Shown: positions 25,979 to 35,873 of the stretch, piece by piece
How positions within the stretch are numbered: the first letter of the stretch is position 1
Layout of the letters: every line of letters starts with the position of its first letter
Source: an uncultured Raoultella sp.
GTDB taxonomy: Bacteria; Pseudomonadota; Gammaproteobacteria; Enterobacterales; Enterobacteriaceae
Direction of reading: 5' to 3'
DNA length: 64,000 bases
NCBI GenBank assembly: GCA_900759445.1
Contig: CAAEVH010000056.1
Location: forward strand, 62,001 to 126,000
Position numbers and translations under genes: made by a program
Notes under the pieces: generated by a model
Database searches by the model: none
The model's input: only the letters and a program-made list of their open reading frames with translations
Told to the model about the DNA's origin: nothing

Positions 25979-26870
25979 ACGTCACCCCAATAATGGACTG
26001 CACATTACCTGCCGTCACCTGACCCGTGGTTCGCGCATAGGTAGCGGTTAGCCCCAGATTGACCGGCGAAGTACCGACCGTACCCAGCGACACCGTGCTG
26101 TTGGCGGGCACGATGCTGCCGTTACGCGTCATCTGTACGCCAATCCCCTGCGCCGCCGATGTCGAAGCGGTATTGCTGAAGATCGAATTGGCGGTATCGG
26201 CGGTGGTGCCGGAAAGGTAGTAGCCAAGATTCTGGTTTTGCGCGCAGTGCACCGTCACCGGAACGGCCATAGAGCCAGGGTAATCCGGAAGCGTTACCGT
26301 AACATCGCGAGCGGAGACATCGCAGCCGCCGGTCGGCACCACGACATCATTGTTGGCGTAAATGTTCCAGACAAACTGATAGGAGTCGCTGTTATAGTTG
26401 TTGGTCTGGTGAAGAATGAGCACCGCGATCAGGGAACCGGAGGTGATCGCCACCCCGCCAGCGGTGCTGACCGGCGTCAGATAGAGCACGGTAGGCCACG
26501 GTTTATCGGTGGTTGAATCATAGATGACCCGCGCGGTTTCCGTGGTGGTGGGGAAGGGGTAGGAGGTACCGTTGTACTTTACGGTGCCGGAAAAGCTCGA
26601 CAGCACCCCGCCATAGGCGGAGCCTCGTTGCAGGGTCACGTAGTCGGTAATGGTTTGCGGATAGTCGTTATGGCAGAAGATTTGCGTGGAGAGATCGACC
26701 ACCAGGTTCTGCCCGACGTTCACCGCCGGCGTCAGGTTGACGTAGACGTTCGCGCTGCCGCCGCCGATGGGGATTGTCGCCCCGGTCGCGGTTTTGCAGG
26801 CAAAGGACCAGGCATTAACCGACCAGCCCAACAGCAGCAGCGTGGTCAACAGGGTAATCATTTTTTTCAT
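25965..26870 (-). CDS. fimH: FimH, mannose-binding tip adhesin of type 1 fimbriae
   Basis: 301 residues with a signal peptide ending …VNAWS; the mature protein starts FACKTATG as in E. coli FimH. In mature numbering the mannose-pocket residues F1, N46, D47, D54, Q133, N135 and D140 and both tyrosine-gate residues (Y48, Y137) are at the same positions. Changes in the pocket region are F142 to Tyr, D141 to Ser and R132 to His. The pilin domain follows from about residue 160 (GGCDVSARDVTVTLPDYPGS…). I used the ATG at 26870, 7 bases after AGGAGAG; the codon before it is TTG. Confidence 0.92.
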   Translation of the reverse strand: MKKMITLLTTLLLLGWSVNAWSFACKTATGATIPIGGGSANVYVNLTPAVNVGQNLVVDLSTQIFCHNDYPQTITDYVTLQRGSAYGGVLSSFSGTVKYNGTSYPFPTTTETARVIYDSTTDKPWPTVLYLTPVSTAGGVAITSGSLIAVLILHQTNNYNSDSYQFVWNIYANNDVVVPTGGCDVSARDVTVTLPDYPGSMAVPVTVHCAQNQNLGYYLSGTTADTANSIFSNTASTSAAQGIGVQMTRNGSIVPANSTVSLGTVGTSPVNLGLTATYARTTGQVTAGNVQSIIGVTFVYQ

Positions 26871-26887
26871 CAACTTACTCTCCTGAT

Positions 26888-27391
26888 TCAGGCGTAGGTG
26901 TAGGTGACGCTAATCACCGCCTGAATGGTTCCCTGGGTGGCGCCGCCGTTGACCGTCAAGGCTCTGACCTGCAGCGGGAAGCGGGCGGACTGCGTTGAGT
27001 CATCGACCTGGACTGATTTGGTGGCGCCGTTGTTCAACGTCGTTCCGCCGTCATCCTGCAGCTCCAGCTGGATATTGCCGGCGGTGCCCTGGTTTTTGTA
27101 ATACCCGGTGGCGTCTGCGGTGCCGCTAAAGCTGGCGGTGACGCGCGAGGTGCCGACGGGGCAATTGCTCAGATCGAGCGACACCCCGTGCCAGGCCGAA
27201 GCGGCGCCTGCCGAGACCAGGCTAAAGGTATACAGGTCGCCGAGATCGACGGTGGCATTCGTGGTCGAGACCGTGCAGGGTTTGGCGACCACTTTGCCGT
27301 TAACGGTGATCGTGATATCGGCCGCCTGTAGAGGAGAGCAGGCCAGTATCAGCGCGCTCGCCAGAAGCCATTCTCGGGGAATCCATTTCAT
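26888..27391 (-). CDS. fimG: FimG, minor tip-fibrillum pilin
   Basis: 167 residues. Signal peptide ends SPLQA; the mature N-terminal donor strand is ADITITVNGKVV, almost the same as E. coli FimG (ADVTITVNGKVVA). The paired Cys (CTVS…LSNCPVG) and the C-terminal VISVTYTYA are typical for chaperone-usher pilins. It links FimH to FimF at the tip. Seventeen bases precede fimH. Confidence 0.9.
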   Translation of the reverse strand: MKWIPREWLLASALILACSPLQAADITITVNGKVVAKPCTVSTTNATVDLGDLYTFSLVSAGAASAWHGVSLDLSNCPVGTSRVTASFSGTADATGYYKNQGTAGNIQLELQDDGGTTLNNGATKSVQVDDSTQSARFPLQVRALTVNGGATQGTIQAVISVTYTYA

Positions 27392-27403
27392 CTCAACCTC
27401 CGG

Positions 27404-27934
27404 TTACTGAAATTCCAGCGTGAATGTCGCTGTCGCGTTGACGTGCCCGGCGGTAACCGGCACCTGGGTGGCCATCAACCGCGCATAAAAGTTCAGGGTA
27501 TTGGTCTGCCCGGGCGTCAGCGTCGTCCAGGCGATTGCCGTTGAGGGGGCGTTCAGCGGCAGCATCGTCTGCTGACCATTGAGAATCTGCACCCCCATGC
27601 CCGCCGCGGCCGACGCGCCGCTGTCCAGCTTCAGCAAGCTGGTGTTGTCGTTATCCGCCACGCCGGTGAAGCCCACTTTGACCGCAGTCACCGAGCTGCC
27701 GCAGGGCGACAGCACGATGCGAAACGGCACCACCGGCGTTGTCGCGCCGATGGTGTTGAACTGCTTAGCGGCGTTATCCATCAGGTCGACGGTAAAGTCT
27801 TTCGACTCGCCCGCCACCGCGCAGGCGTTATCCCGGACATATCCGCTGATGGTAATGGTACTGTCGGCCGCGAAAGCGTTGGCGATGGTCAGCGACAGCA
27901 CGGCCCCCAGCAGATACAGCGATTTGGTCATCAT
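27404..27934 (-). CDS. fimF: FimF, minor tip-fibrillum pilin
   Basis: 176 residues. Signal peptide ends NAFA; mature [29 protein letters not shown] matches E. coli FimF ([23 protein letters not shown]…). Cys pair and C-terminal ATFTLEFQ present. Adapter between the FimA rod and FimG. Confidence 0.9.
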   Translation of the reverse strand: MMTKSLYLLGAVLSLTIANAFAADSTITISGYVRDNACAVAGESKDFTVDLMDNAAKQFNTIGATTPVVPFRIVLSPCGSSVTAVKVGFTGVADNDNTSLLKLDSGASAAAGMGVQILNGQQTMLPLNAPSTAIAWTTLTPGQTNTLNFYARLMATQVPVTAGHVNATATFTLEFQ

Positions 27935-27944
27935 TATTTCTTCC

Positions 27945-30581
27945 TTAGCGACAGACGGCGGACAGCTGGCTCAGCGCCTGCTGCTGGCTCTCTTGCGGCA
28001 GCTGATACTCGGCCACGCAGCTGGCATCGGGGCCTTCACCCCATGTCACCTGCACTTTGCCGGCCAGCGGCATACCGCTCAGATAGACCTGCCCGTTATC
28101 GGCCACGATACTGCCGCTCTGGTTATTGGCTGAGGTCACCATGGCGCCAAACGGGACCGGCTTGCCATGACGGGTTAGCGTCATCAGCAGCTTCATGCCG
28201 ACGTGCGCTTTGAAATCTGCGCGCACGATGGCGCCGTGCGTGGGCACCACGCTGACCACCGCATCATCCAGGTCGACGTTGTCCGCCAGCGTGTTGGTGT
28301 CCAGCGCCACGCGGTTCTCACGATATTCGGTGGCGTACGGCAACACCGCATAGCCGCGCCAGTCGGTACGTACCCCGGTCTGGTTTTCCACTTTCACGTT
28401 GTCGGCGCCCGGGGCTTTAATCAGCACCACCGTATCGTTCAACGGCTGGCTCAAGGTGACGCCGTTGCCATGAGCCAGCACGCCGCCGCTCACGCCGTAG
28501 TACAACTGTTTCAGGCCATCGCTGCGGCTGTAGCCGACGTTGGCGTTACCGTAGCCGCCGCGATAGTTCAGCGCCGCGTATCCGGTGCCGCCGCTCCCAC
28601 CGTTGCCGCCGCCGGCATAACCGGTCTGCACGCTGTAGCTCAGGTTATTGTCCTCCAGCAGCGTGCCGTACAGCCCGGCCAGGTTGGTCATCCGGCCATC
28701 GAGATCGTGCGACATGCTGTAGCTGGCGCTGGCGTGGCGCCAGACTGATTTGCTGTCCGAGCGCAGCCAGTGGCTGAACGGAATGTTGACGTTGACCGCC
28801 AGCATCTGGTCGCGCCCCTGCTGCCAGGCGTTTTTGGTCAGGCTGTAGCTCAGCGTCCAGTTGATATCGTCCACCGCGGCGTTCAGCCCGGCCTGCAGCT
28901 GCTGGTCCGCTTTGCCGGTTGACCAGTAGGTCTGATGGCTGCCGCTCAGGTAGAGCGTGGCGGTGCGTCCCAACTGCTGGGTGACGCTGACCTGCACCTT
29001 GCCGCGTTTGCTGTAGGCGAGGTTGTAGTAGTCGGTAAATTTGGGCTTCACCTGGATAACGCCGTCCTGGGTCTCGACGTCATAGCCGCTCATCCGGCTA
29101 TAGGTGGTATCGGCAAAGCTGTAATAGCCCCGCGTAGAGTAGCGGTAGCCGACCAGCTGAATATTGGTGCCGACTTCGTTAAGCGATTTGTTATAGAGAA
29201 AACGCAGCGACTGCCCCTGATGCTTGCTGTCGTCAGGTAGCGTGGCGTTTGCCTGGGTCACATCCAGCGATACGGCGCCGAACTCGCCCATGTTTTTGCC
29301 GACGCCGAGGTTAAAGGCACGGTAGCGGTCGGCAAGCTGGGAGCCGCCGTACAGCGTCCAGCCCGCCGCCAGGCCGTGCAGCAGCGTCCCCTGGAAGAAT
29401 TTCGGCTTCTCCTGCTGGTCGTTGCCGCTGCGATATTCCCCCGCCGTCAGGGCGAAGCGCGAATGGCCTTCACGCTGCAGCACCGGCACCGTTGACCACG
29501 GCACGGTAAAGACCTGGCGGGTGCCGTCGGTCTCTTTGATGGTGACCTGCAGATCGCCGCCGTTACCGGCGGCATAGAGATCGTCGATCGTAAACGGTCC
29601 CGGCGGCACCGTACTTTGATAGATCTCATAGCCGTTTTGCTTGATCGAGACCTGCGCCGTGCCACGGGCAATTCCGTGGATCACCGGAGCAAACCCCTTC
29701 TGACTATCCGGCAGCATATTGTCGTCAGAGGCCAGCTGGGCGCCGCGGAAGTTGATGCCATCGAACACGTCGCCATTGGTATAGCTGTCGCCGAGCGTCA
29801 GGCGCGAGCGTAGGGGGACAATATCCCTTTCCAGCCAGCTGTTGACGTGCTGCCACTTATTCTCGTTGCTCGATGAACTGCCGCCGCTGCTGTAGCTCCA
29901 GGTGGTGTTATCGCGCAGGCGCCAGGCGCCGAGGTTGAGGCCGCTTTGCAGATTCAAATAGGCATAGTTGCTGCTGCCGCCGATATCGTTATGGACATTG
30001 TTGCCGGTAAAGTTGTAGTTCAGCAGCCCGGCGGTGATGCCGTCATCCCACAGTTCGGGCGGGATATATCCGCGCGCACGATTGCCCATAAAAGCCTGCG
30101 GTACGGTCAGGTACAGGCGCTGTTGGCCGACGTCGAAACGGCTGGTCGACTCTTTGATCATCTCCGCCATCGGCACGCAGGCATCGGCCGCGACGGCATT
30201 CATACCGGCCACGGCGGCGGTATTGACGCCCATGCTGGCCAACTGGCCGCGGGTCAGGCAGGGGGCCAGGCCGTGGTGGTTCTCTCCGCTCTTAAAGGTG
30301 ACATCGCGGGTGGTCATAAAGCCGTTATTCAGGTAGATATCGACGCGATAGGTGCCCGGCGGCACCTCTTGACCCTTTTCGAAACTCGACAGATCCGCCA
30401 CTGCGGCAGGATCATCGGCGAGGAAACGCGGGTTAAAGTAAAGTTCCGCCTGCGCGGAAAAGGCCTGCATGGCAAGCAAAAGGGCCAAAGGGAACCGGGC
30501 AAATACGCGAGCCGATCCCGACGCGCGGCGCCGCGCATGCCGGGCACCCAGGCGGTCCGATCCATATTTCAGATGTGACAT
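27945..30581 (-). CDS. fimD: FimD, outer-membrane usher of type 1 fimbriae
   Basis: 878 residues, the normal FimD length. After the signal peptide come the N-terminal domain ([42 protein letters not shown]), the barrel with plug ([11 protein letters not shown]… to [12 protein letters not shown]…), and C-terminal domains ending [24 protein letters not shown]. Conserved usher segments such as [46 protein letters not shown] are intact. It catalyses subunit ordering and secretion across the outer membrane. A glycine/serine-rich stretch ([11 protein letters not shown]) lies in a barrel loop. Confidence 0.93.
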   Translation of the reverse strand: MSHLKYGSDRLGARHARRRASGSARVFARFPLALLLAMQAFSAQAELYFNPRFLADDPAAVADLSSFEKGQEVPPGTYRVDIYLNNGFMTTRDVTFKSGENHHGLAPCLTRGQLASMGVNTAAVAGMNAVAADACVPMAEMIKESTSRFDVGQQRLYLTVPQAFMGNRARGYIPPELWDDGITAGLLNYNFTGNNVHNDIGGSSNYAYLNLQSGLNLGAWRLRDNTTWSYSSGGSSSSNENKWQHVNSWLERDIVPLRSRLTLGDSYTNGDVFDGINFRGAQLASDDNMLPDSQKGFAPVIHGIARGTAQVSIKQNGYEIYQSTVPPGPFTIDDLYAAGNGGDLQVTIKETDGTRQVFTVPWSTVPVLQREGHSRFALTAGEYRSGNDQQEKPKFFQGTLLHGLAAGWTLYGGSQLADRYRAFNLGVGKNMGEFGAVSLDVTQANATLPDDSKHQGQSLRFLYNKSLNEVGTNIQLVGYRYSTRGYYSFADTTYSRMSGYDVETQDGVIQVKPKFTDYYNLAYSKRGKVQVSVTQQLGRTATLYLSGSHQTYWSTGKADQQLQAGLNAAVDDINWTLSYSLTKNAWQQGRDQMLAVNVNIPFSHWLRSDSKSVWRHASASYSMSHDLDGRMTNLAGLYGTLLEDNNLSYSVQTGYAGGGNGGSGGTGYAALNYRGGYGNANVGYSRSDGLKQLYYGVSGGVLAHGNGVTLSQPLNDTVVLIKAPGADNVKVENQTGVRTDWRGYAVLPYATEYRENRVALDTNTLADNVDLDDAVVSVVPTHGAIVRADFKAHVGMKLLMTLTRHGKPVPFGAMVTSANNQSGSIVADNGQVYLSGMPLAGKVQVTWGEGPDASCVAEYQLPQESQQQALSQLSAVCR

Positions 30582-30654
30582 AGTCCCTCCGGTCCGAAGT
30601 CGCCCGGCTGTCAGTTCTTTTTATATTTCAGGGGATAACGCTATTTCCCCGTGG

Positions 30655-31359
30655 TTATTGCAGTACGCCCTTCATCCGTGGGGTCAGTGCGCCGTAGTCG
30701 TTAATCGTCCGGTAGGTGATGTCGCGTCCGGCGTCGGACGGGATTTTGACCGAGGCTTCCCCCATCGGTGGGACCAGCGCATTTCCCAGCACCCGGGTGC
30801 CGGCATTGAGTTCGGTCACCGTCAGGTAGTAGGGCGTGGGATTGATCAGCGTCAGCGTGTTGGCACTACGGCGAAACGTCAGCTTCTCCGCCGCCTGATC
30901 CGGCGACAGCGCGAGTTTCCCCGGGCGGTAGTAGAGCTTGATGCGGCTGATAATCGCCAGCTGCAGCGTGTTATCGCTAAGCTTTGATTTATCCATCGAG
31001 GGGATGGCCTTCACGTTCATCCAGAACAAACTTTCTCGATCCTGCGGCAGCTTGTCGTTGGTCGCATCGATTATGCGCAGCGTATTCTCTTTTTTGCCCT
31101 GCATGGCGAACAGCGGTGGGGTTATCACAAAGCGCCCGTCTTTTTGACCGTCGGCGTTTTCGACCCACGACTGAATCAGATAGGTGCTGTTGTCGTCATT
31201 GTTGGTCACCGCCAGCTGAACCTGTTTTTGTCCGGCGGGATAAATAACTCGGGTGGCTCCCAGCGCCACGCCCGCTTCGGCACGCGCAGCGAAACCGGCG
31301 GTCGCTATCATCAATAAGCCCGCCAGTAAGCAGCGTGTCATCCCCAGTGTTTTTCTCAC
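30655..31359 (-). CDS. fimC: FimC, periplasmic chaperone of type 1 fimbriae
   Basis: 234 residues from a GTG start at 31359, chosen because GGGGAAAAC precedes it and it gives a normal signal peptide (…AARAEAGVALGATRVIYPAGQKQVQLAVTNNDD). An upstream ATG at 31395 is possible but poorly placed. The chaperone signature (RVIYPAGQKQVQLAV, LFWMNVKAIP, LQLAIISRIKLYYRP) and the donor-strand motif are intact. It folds and caps pilins before delivery to FimD. Confidence 0.9.
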   Translation of the reverse strand: MRKTLGMTRCLLAGLLMIATAGFAARAEAGVALGATRVIYPAGQKQVQLAVTNNDDNSTYLIQSWVENADGQKDGRFVITPPLFAMQGKKENTLRIIDATNDKLPQDRESLFWMNVKAIPSMDKSKLSDNTLQLAIISRIKLYYRPGKLALSPDQAAEKLTFRRSANTLTLINPTPYYLTVTELNAGTRVLGNALVPPMGEASVKIPSDAGRDITYRTINDYGALTPRMKGVLQ

Positions 31360-31415
31360 GTTTTCCCCTTTTATACTCACCGTTATGTCCTGCATCCGGT
31401 ATGCCTGCTGGTTAA

Positions 31416-31964
31416 TTACTGATAGGTCAGAGAGAACCAGGCCTGAGCATTTGCGGCTCCGCCGGTAACCTGATGTCCGGTCGCCCGATATTTAGCGACA
31501 AAATGGAGCGTGGTGGGGCCGGTATACAGTCGTGACCAGGCGCCCGCTGGGCTGTTGAGCGGAATCAGGCGATCTTCTTTGTCGAACAGCGCGACGCCGA
31601 TACCGGTTGCGATGCCGGGGCCTTCGCCAACCGAGAGCACGTCCGGATTTTTGCCATCGGCGACGCCATGAAAGGCGACACCAACCCGTTGACTGACGGC
31701 GGTGCTGCAATCCTGGAGATGAATATCGAAAGGAACAGGGTCAGTATCTTCCCCTGGCGAATGAAACCGATTGCTGCTGATCTGTCCCATGTTGACCGTC
31801 AACTGCTGGTCTCCTGCTTCAACACGGCAGGATTCGGCAATAATGACGCCCTGAAAGCGCATATTTCCGCCGGGTAACGTCACATTCCAGTGGTTTCCGG
31901 CCAGCGCGAGCGGCGACAGTAAAAAAAACAGCAGGCCAGATTTCATTCCTTGCATCGTTATCAC
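31416..31964 (-). CDS. fimI: FimI, fimbrial subunit-like protein
   Basis: 182 residues. Signal peptide ends SPLALA; pilin fold with two Cys (ESCRVEAG… LQDCSTAVS) and C-terminal AWFSLTYQ. Position between fimA and fimC is that of fimI. In E. coli FimI is thought to act at rod termination or anchoring. Weaker in similarity to FimA than the other pilins. Confidence 0.85.
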   Translation of the reverse strand: MITMQGMKSGLLFFLLSPLALAGNHWNVTLPGGNMRFQGVIIAESCRVEAGDQQLTVNMGQISSNRFHSPGEDTDPVPFDIHLQDCSTAVSQRVGVAFHGVADGKNPDVLSVGEGPGIATGIGVALFDKEDRLIPLNSPAGAWSRLYTGPTTLHFVAKYRATGHQVTGGAANAQAWFSLTYQ

Positions 31965-32027
31965 CCCAGTCCTGTTGTGGATAACGGGCCATCCTGGCCC
32001 GAGCTGCGTCCTTGCGTGATGAGTGAA

Positions 32028-32576
32028 TTATTCGTATTGCACTTTGAAGGTCGCGTCGGCGTTAGCGGTACCTGCTGTTGCCGCGCCAGTCGCGTAGTAG
32101 CGAGCCTGGAAAGGAATGATGTTGGTGCCGTCGTTCAGCGTGGTTGCTGCACCGAAGGTTGCACCATCCAGCGCCAGCGGAGTCCCGGTGCTGTCGAGGA
32201 TCTGTACGCCGACGTTCGTCGCGCCACCGGCCGCAGAGTTCTGCAGTGCCAGAACGGTGGTGTTGGTGCTGTCTACGGCAGTACCGGAGAAGGCAACGGA
32301 AGCTTTGGTTGCGACGGTAGTATCGCAATCATCCAGCTGGATGTTAAAACCGACCGCAGAGCTGGTGCTGCCTGCAGTAGCGAGTTTGGCTGAACGAACC
32401 TGGCCCAGTTGAACGGTCTGATCGATAGAGCCAGCATCAACGGCACAGGCCGCGTTGACCACTTCCCCTTTAAAATGCACTGTGCCGCCATTAACCGTGG
32501 TGGTGTCAGCCAGGGCCGCCGCGGAACTCAGAGACAGGGCTGACAGAACAACGATAGCCAGTGTTTTGATTTTCAT
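32028..32576 (-). CDS. fimA: FimA, major pilin of type 1 fimbriae
   Basis: 182 residues. Signal peptide ends SAAALA; mature [37 protein letters not shown]. This is very close to K. pneumoniae FimA but with many substitutions in the exposed loops (residues about 60-150). Cys pair and C-terminal [10 protein letters not shown] are present. It forms the helical rod. Expression depends on the invertible fimS element 127 bases upstream; as sequenced the promoter points away from fimA, so little is expected to be made. Confidence 0.93.
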   Translation of the reverse strand: MKIKTLAIVVLSALSLSSAAALADTTTVNGGTVHFKGEVVNAACAVDAGSIDQTVQLGQVRSAKLATAGSTSSAVGFNIQLDDCDTTVATKASVAFSGTAVDSTNTTVLALQNSAAGGATNVGVQILDSTGTPLALDGATFGAATTLNDGTNIIPFQARYYATGAATAGTANADATFKVQYE

Positions 32577-32742
32577 GCTGTTTTCCTTTAAACAATGTCG
32601 ATATTACGAACCGAAATTGGCAGTCGTCGTGCCTTCCAGGCATTCCATATATCAGCCGAATGGTTCGACTGCCGGCTCTGCGCAGTTTTCGCCCAACTGA
32701 TGAGTCAATTGGGGCCATTTTGACTCATTGAGATAAATGACT

Positions 32743-32828
32743 GATTTTTTGGTTTTTTGAGATTTTTATTGGTGTATTGGTCTGTTTTATTGGTTTTTGT
32801 TGGGGTTATTGTCTGGTTTTTTGTTTTT
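32743..32828 (+). other. Keto-rich (G/T) tract inside fimS
   Basis: 86 bases with only two C residues and few A, for example GGTTTTTTGAGATTTTTATT. Read on the fimE/fimA coding strand it is A/C-rich and G-poor, which is the composition of a Rho loading (rut) region. It lies in the fimA-proximal half of the switch in the present orientation. Confidence 0.5.
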
Positions 32829-32975
32829 AAGAAGGGCGGTCATCGGGCGAGGTCAGGGCGGATGAGATGACGGGTAAGCGGAAAGGATGAAGAGATAAGT
32901 AAAGTTTCTTAATGGTAAAATGTGATAATAATCAATCAGATGAATTTAATTTGTGAGAATATATGTACTTGCCGG

Positions 32976-33005
32976 TTGCAAAAGTTTGCAAAACATTTTT
33001 ATGAT
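32976..33005 (+). promoter_or_regulatory. fimA promoter, currently facing fimE
   Basis: -35 TTGCAA (32976-32981), 18-bp spacer, -10 TATGAT (33000-33005), then CAGTTTGGCCCCAA. The E. coli fimA promoter has the same -10 and the same sequence leading into the repeat. TTGCAAAA occurs twice in tandem (32976-32983 and 32986-32993). Confidence 0.7.
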
Positions 33006-33071
33006 ATAAACAGTTTGGCCCCAATTGACTTGTTCATTTTTAAATTTATCCTTATTTATCAAATGAATGTG

Positions 33072-33668
33072 TCATTTCTTTGTGCCGTGAGAATTTTCTT
33101 CAAGCAGGTTATTTCTTTCCCACAATCCCGCGAAACGCGCGGCATTGCTGGCGGTATAACGCACTGTATGCCGAATATTGCGATGACCCAGATAATCCTG
33201 AATTAAACGTGTATCTGTGCCTCTTTCCGCAAGTTCATAGCCGCAGGCATGGCGCAGCATATGCGGGTGAGTATGGGTGGCGGTTCCGGCCTCTTCGCCG
33301 GCGCTACGAATAATCCGATAGGCCTGCTGGCGGGAAAGCTGAGTGCCCCGGAGGGAAATAAAAATCGCATTGGTTTTTTGTGCCGCCTTCCAGCCGGCGC
33401 GAACCTGGGTCCAGCGCGCAATAGCTTCCAGCTCGTCGAATCGCAGCGGGTGGATGGTCGAAAATCCATTCTTCAACCGACGGACGTTGATGCGACCCTC
33501 ATTGAGGTCAAGATCGCGATAGTGCAGATCGAGCAGTTCGCTGATGCGCATCCCGTGACGAAAGGCCAGCAGGATAAGACAATAATCCCGCTCTCCGGTT
33601 GGACCCTGCCGTGCCGCCTGCATCATTGCCTGAACTTCTTTGGCGGTAAGAAAACGACGTCGATTCAC
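33072..33668 (-). CDS. fimE: FimE, tyrosine recombinase of the fim switch
   Basis: 198 residues. Tyrosine-recombinase residues visible: R in FRHGMRISEL, the HxxR box in HPHMLRHACGYE, H in LGHRNIRHT and the nucleophile Tyr in VRYTASN. Position next to the switch and length near E. coli FimE (198 aa) make this FimE. In E. coli FimE drives mainly ON-to-OFF inversion. Its 3' end lies 42 bases from the right repeat, so its transcript reads into fimS. Confidence 0.9.
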   Translation of the reverse strand: MNRRRFLTAKEVQAMMQAARQGPTGERDYCLILLAFRHGMRISELLDLHYRDLDLNEGRINVRRLKNGFSTIHPLRFDELEAIARWTQVRAGWKAAQKTNAIFISLRGTQLSRQQAYRIIRSAGEEAGTATHTHPHMLRHACGYELAERGTDTRLIQDYLGHRNIRHTVRYTASNAARFAGLWERNNLLEENSHGTKK

Positions 33669-34205
33669 AATACAATGCTCCTGAAATTAATTTGCACAAA
33701 GACAGCGCCCTGAAGCAATTATCAGGACGGTTAAAAAATAATCCGCAGTGTTAAAGGCGTATTATATGAAGGCACAGATACAGTTCATTCTTCACGTTGC
33801 CATGATGTTGGCGCTGCAAAAATAGATGGTCACATTACATTTACACATAGTTAAAATATAGCTACACGACAATTCTTATTTTTATAGATTTTATGGCATA
33901 TCACAATAGCGGCATCAAGGCTTCACGCCAGGTACATCAAATCACAGGGAAAAAAGTTAATGAAGAGATGGCTTTGGACGGAAAATATAATGCTGAATGG
34001 TTTAACCAAACAATAAATAACGAATTGAAATCCTGAATATTTACAAGGATATCAGCAGGAAACGTATTATGAATGAAGTAAGAACTTGTGGGAACAATAA
34101 TCGTAACTAACGCATGGTTAATATTTATTAATGTGTTCAGCGACAGCTGTTCATTTTCACGCCATCGCGAGTATCAGGCGTCAACTCCTTTTGACGCCTG
34201 GACCG
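33669..34205. other. 537-base fimB-fimE intergenic region
   Basis: AT-rich with no gene. It should hold the fimE promoter near 33669-33850. A hairpin at 34175-34200 marks the fimB end. Confidence 0.5.
34175..34200 (-). terminator. 10-bp hairpin just after fimB
   Basis: CAGGCGTCAA (34175-34184), loop CTCCTT, TTGACGCCTG (34191-34200). It starts 5 bases after the fimB stop on the minus strand. No T-tract follows, so it may protect the 3' end or act weakly as a terminator. Confidence 0.45.
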
Positions 34206-34811
34206 TCATTGCAAAATGCTGTGACGCTGCTTCTCTTTTGCATTGTCCCAGATGCCGTAAAAACGCCCGGCATTGCTCGCGGTATACCAGACGGTATGGC
34301 GGATATTTCGGTGGCCAAGGTAGTCCTGAATAAGGCGGGTATCGATACCCATATTCGCCAGCGCAAATCCGCATGAATGGCGAAGCATATGGGGATGAAT
34401 TTCAATCGTTAATCCGGCGGTGCCTCCGGAGGAGGATATAATCTGGTAAAACTGTTGGCGGGAAAGAGGATTACCTTTGCGCGATAAAAACAGCCATTCA
34501 CTGTCGGCATGCGGATAGGCTTTTCGAATATCCAGCCAGTTTTTCAATGCCTGTATTTCTTTATTGAGTAAAGGATGGGTAGTGGAAAAACCTTTTTTAA
34601 GACGATGGATGTAAATACACTTAGAACGTAAATCAATATCAGAGATTTGCAGGCGACAAATTTCACTGGCGCGAAATCCATGAATAAAACAGAGTAAGGT
34701 CAGGCAATAGTTTCGGGCAGCATGTGCCCCGGTGTTCGCTGCTTTAAGAAGCGACTCAATCTCATTCTGAGTAAGGAAGTTCCTTTTTTTGATATCGGCA
34801 TTATTCTTCAT
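34206..34811 (-). CDS. fimB: FimB, tyrosine recombinase of the fim switch
   Basis: 201 residues (E. coli FimB 200). Catalytic residues: R in FIHGFRASEI, H and R in HPHMLRHSCG, H in LGHRNIRHT, Tyr in VWYTASN. It lies upstream of fimE in the same direction, the standard order. FimB inverts the switch in both directions in E. coli. It is more AT-rich than the structural fim genes, as is usual. Confidence 0.9.
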   Translation of the reverse strand: MKNNADIKKRNFLTQNEIESLLKAANTGAHAARNYCLTLLCFIHGFRASEICRLQISDIDLRSKCIYIHRLKKGFSTTHPLLNKEIQALKNWLDIRKAYPHADSEWLFLSRKGNPLSRQQFYQIISSSGGTAGLTIEIHPHMLRHSCGFALANMGIDTRLIQDYLGHRNIRHTVWYTASNAGRFYGIWDNAKEKQRHSILQ

Positions 34812-35873
34812 TATATTCCCTTTTAATTGCAGGCGTGCATTACGAACTATTCGTTGTCGTCAGGCCAGTATTGTTGTCCGATTGAACATCTTTTCGCTTA
34901 TATTTCGCCATCGCGCCAGGTGCTTTTAAAACGTGTAACGTACTCCAGCTTGTATCAAGCTGAACCGGGTCATCAGAAGGCAGGTATTTAGTTGAATCAT
35001 GAAGTATCTCCATGCTCTGGAACCAATGACTTCATGTAATGCAATGAATTAAATCTATTTTTGTTAAACAATGACGCTGTTCCTGGGGGGGAGCATGTCC
35101 CGATCATCCTTCATTCCTCCTGGTTGCGCACGCCGGGGATACAGGGGCGCAGGGCATCGCTCTGGCGCTAGCCCAACGGATATCGACATCCTGATACATG
35201 CCGCGCTGCCATGAGCTATCACGATTGGCGGATCTCTCAGCAGCCGGGAATGGATAAATCATCTCCGGGTTCTCCCTTGTCGCTTCAGCGCAGGTTGAAT
35301 GATTTTTGTGTCTGGTCTGGTAATAATTAAATGCCCGTTAACCGCTGCCATTCCTCACAAAAGTGAATTCGGCTCTGGCCTGGTGAATATTCCGCGAAGC
35401 ACTTCGCAGAACGCGAAGAACGATATACTCGCCTGGGTAGCATTCACCGCATCACTACAACAGCGATTAAACCATACTGCAAAATTATGTTTGAGAATAG
35501 TAATAATAAGCCCGGAGACACCAGCGTCCCCTCACCACGGGGCTTAATTTCGGCACAGGGCCGGAGGGCGATTTCGTAAGCGTAGCGCGCTGAAAATGGC
35601 GGAGGTCAGGGGTTTACTGGAGTTATTTAACGCCTTTTGCTTGGGGATTTTGGCTATCTTGTTGTTTGTTAAGCCGGTGTTTTGGGGGGTTATGAGGATT
35701 ACTGGAGTTATCTGGAGTCTTTCCCCGGTATCTGAGGGAAACGATGTTTTCCACGGCGAATAGATTCAAATCCTTGCCGCGAAATATTCAGACAGAGCGA
35801 TGGCCCCCTGTCGAGAGGGCACAAATAACTTAAACCGGCGTGAATCTATTTTGTTCATCCGACGTCGGCGGCG
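34812..35873. other. 1.06-kb region without a recognised gene
   Basis: This lies upstream of fimB. It contains short unsupported frames only. A near-repeat TTACTGGAGTTATTT / TTACTGGAGTTATCT occurs about 35618 and 35700. One short stretch near 35140 (GDTGAQGIALALAQR in one frame) resembles an SDR nucleotide loop but is not part of an open gene. The region looks like decayed or scarred sequence plus the fimB promoter. Confidence 0.45.

Larger units (their letters stand above)
32703..33030 (-). promoter_or_regulatory. fimS invertible phase switch, sequenced in the OFF orientation
   Basis: The inverted repeats AGTCAATTGGGGCCA (32703-32717) and TGGCCCCAATTGACT (33016-33030) contain the classic fim core TTGGGGCCA (32709-32717 and 33016-33024). 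They bound a 316-bp element, close to the 314 bp of E. coli. A promoter-like sequence next to the right repeat (TTGCAA 32976-32981, 18-bp spacer, TATGAT 33000-33005) points rightward, toward the 3' end of fimE and away from fimA. In E. coli the same CAGTTTGGCCCCAA end carries the fimA promoter. Inversion by FimB or FimE would place it upstream of fimA. Confidence 0.9.

Noticed and set aside
35100..35230. Possible SDR gene (GDTGAQGIALALAQR in one frame)
   Set aside because: Only a single glycine-rich loop, followed at once by stops; too short to call a pseudogene.
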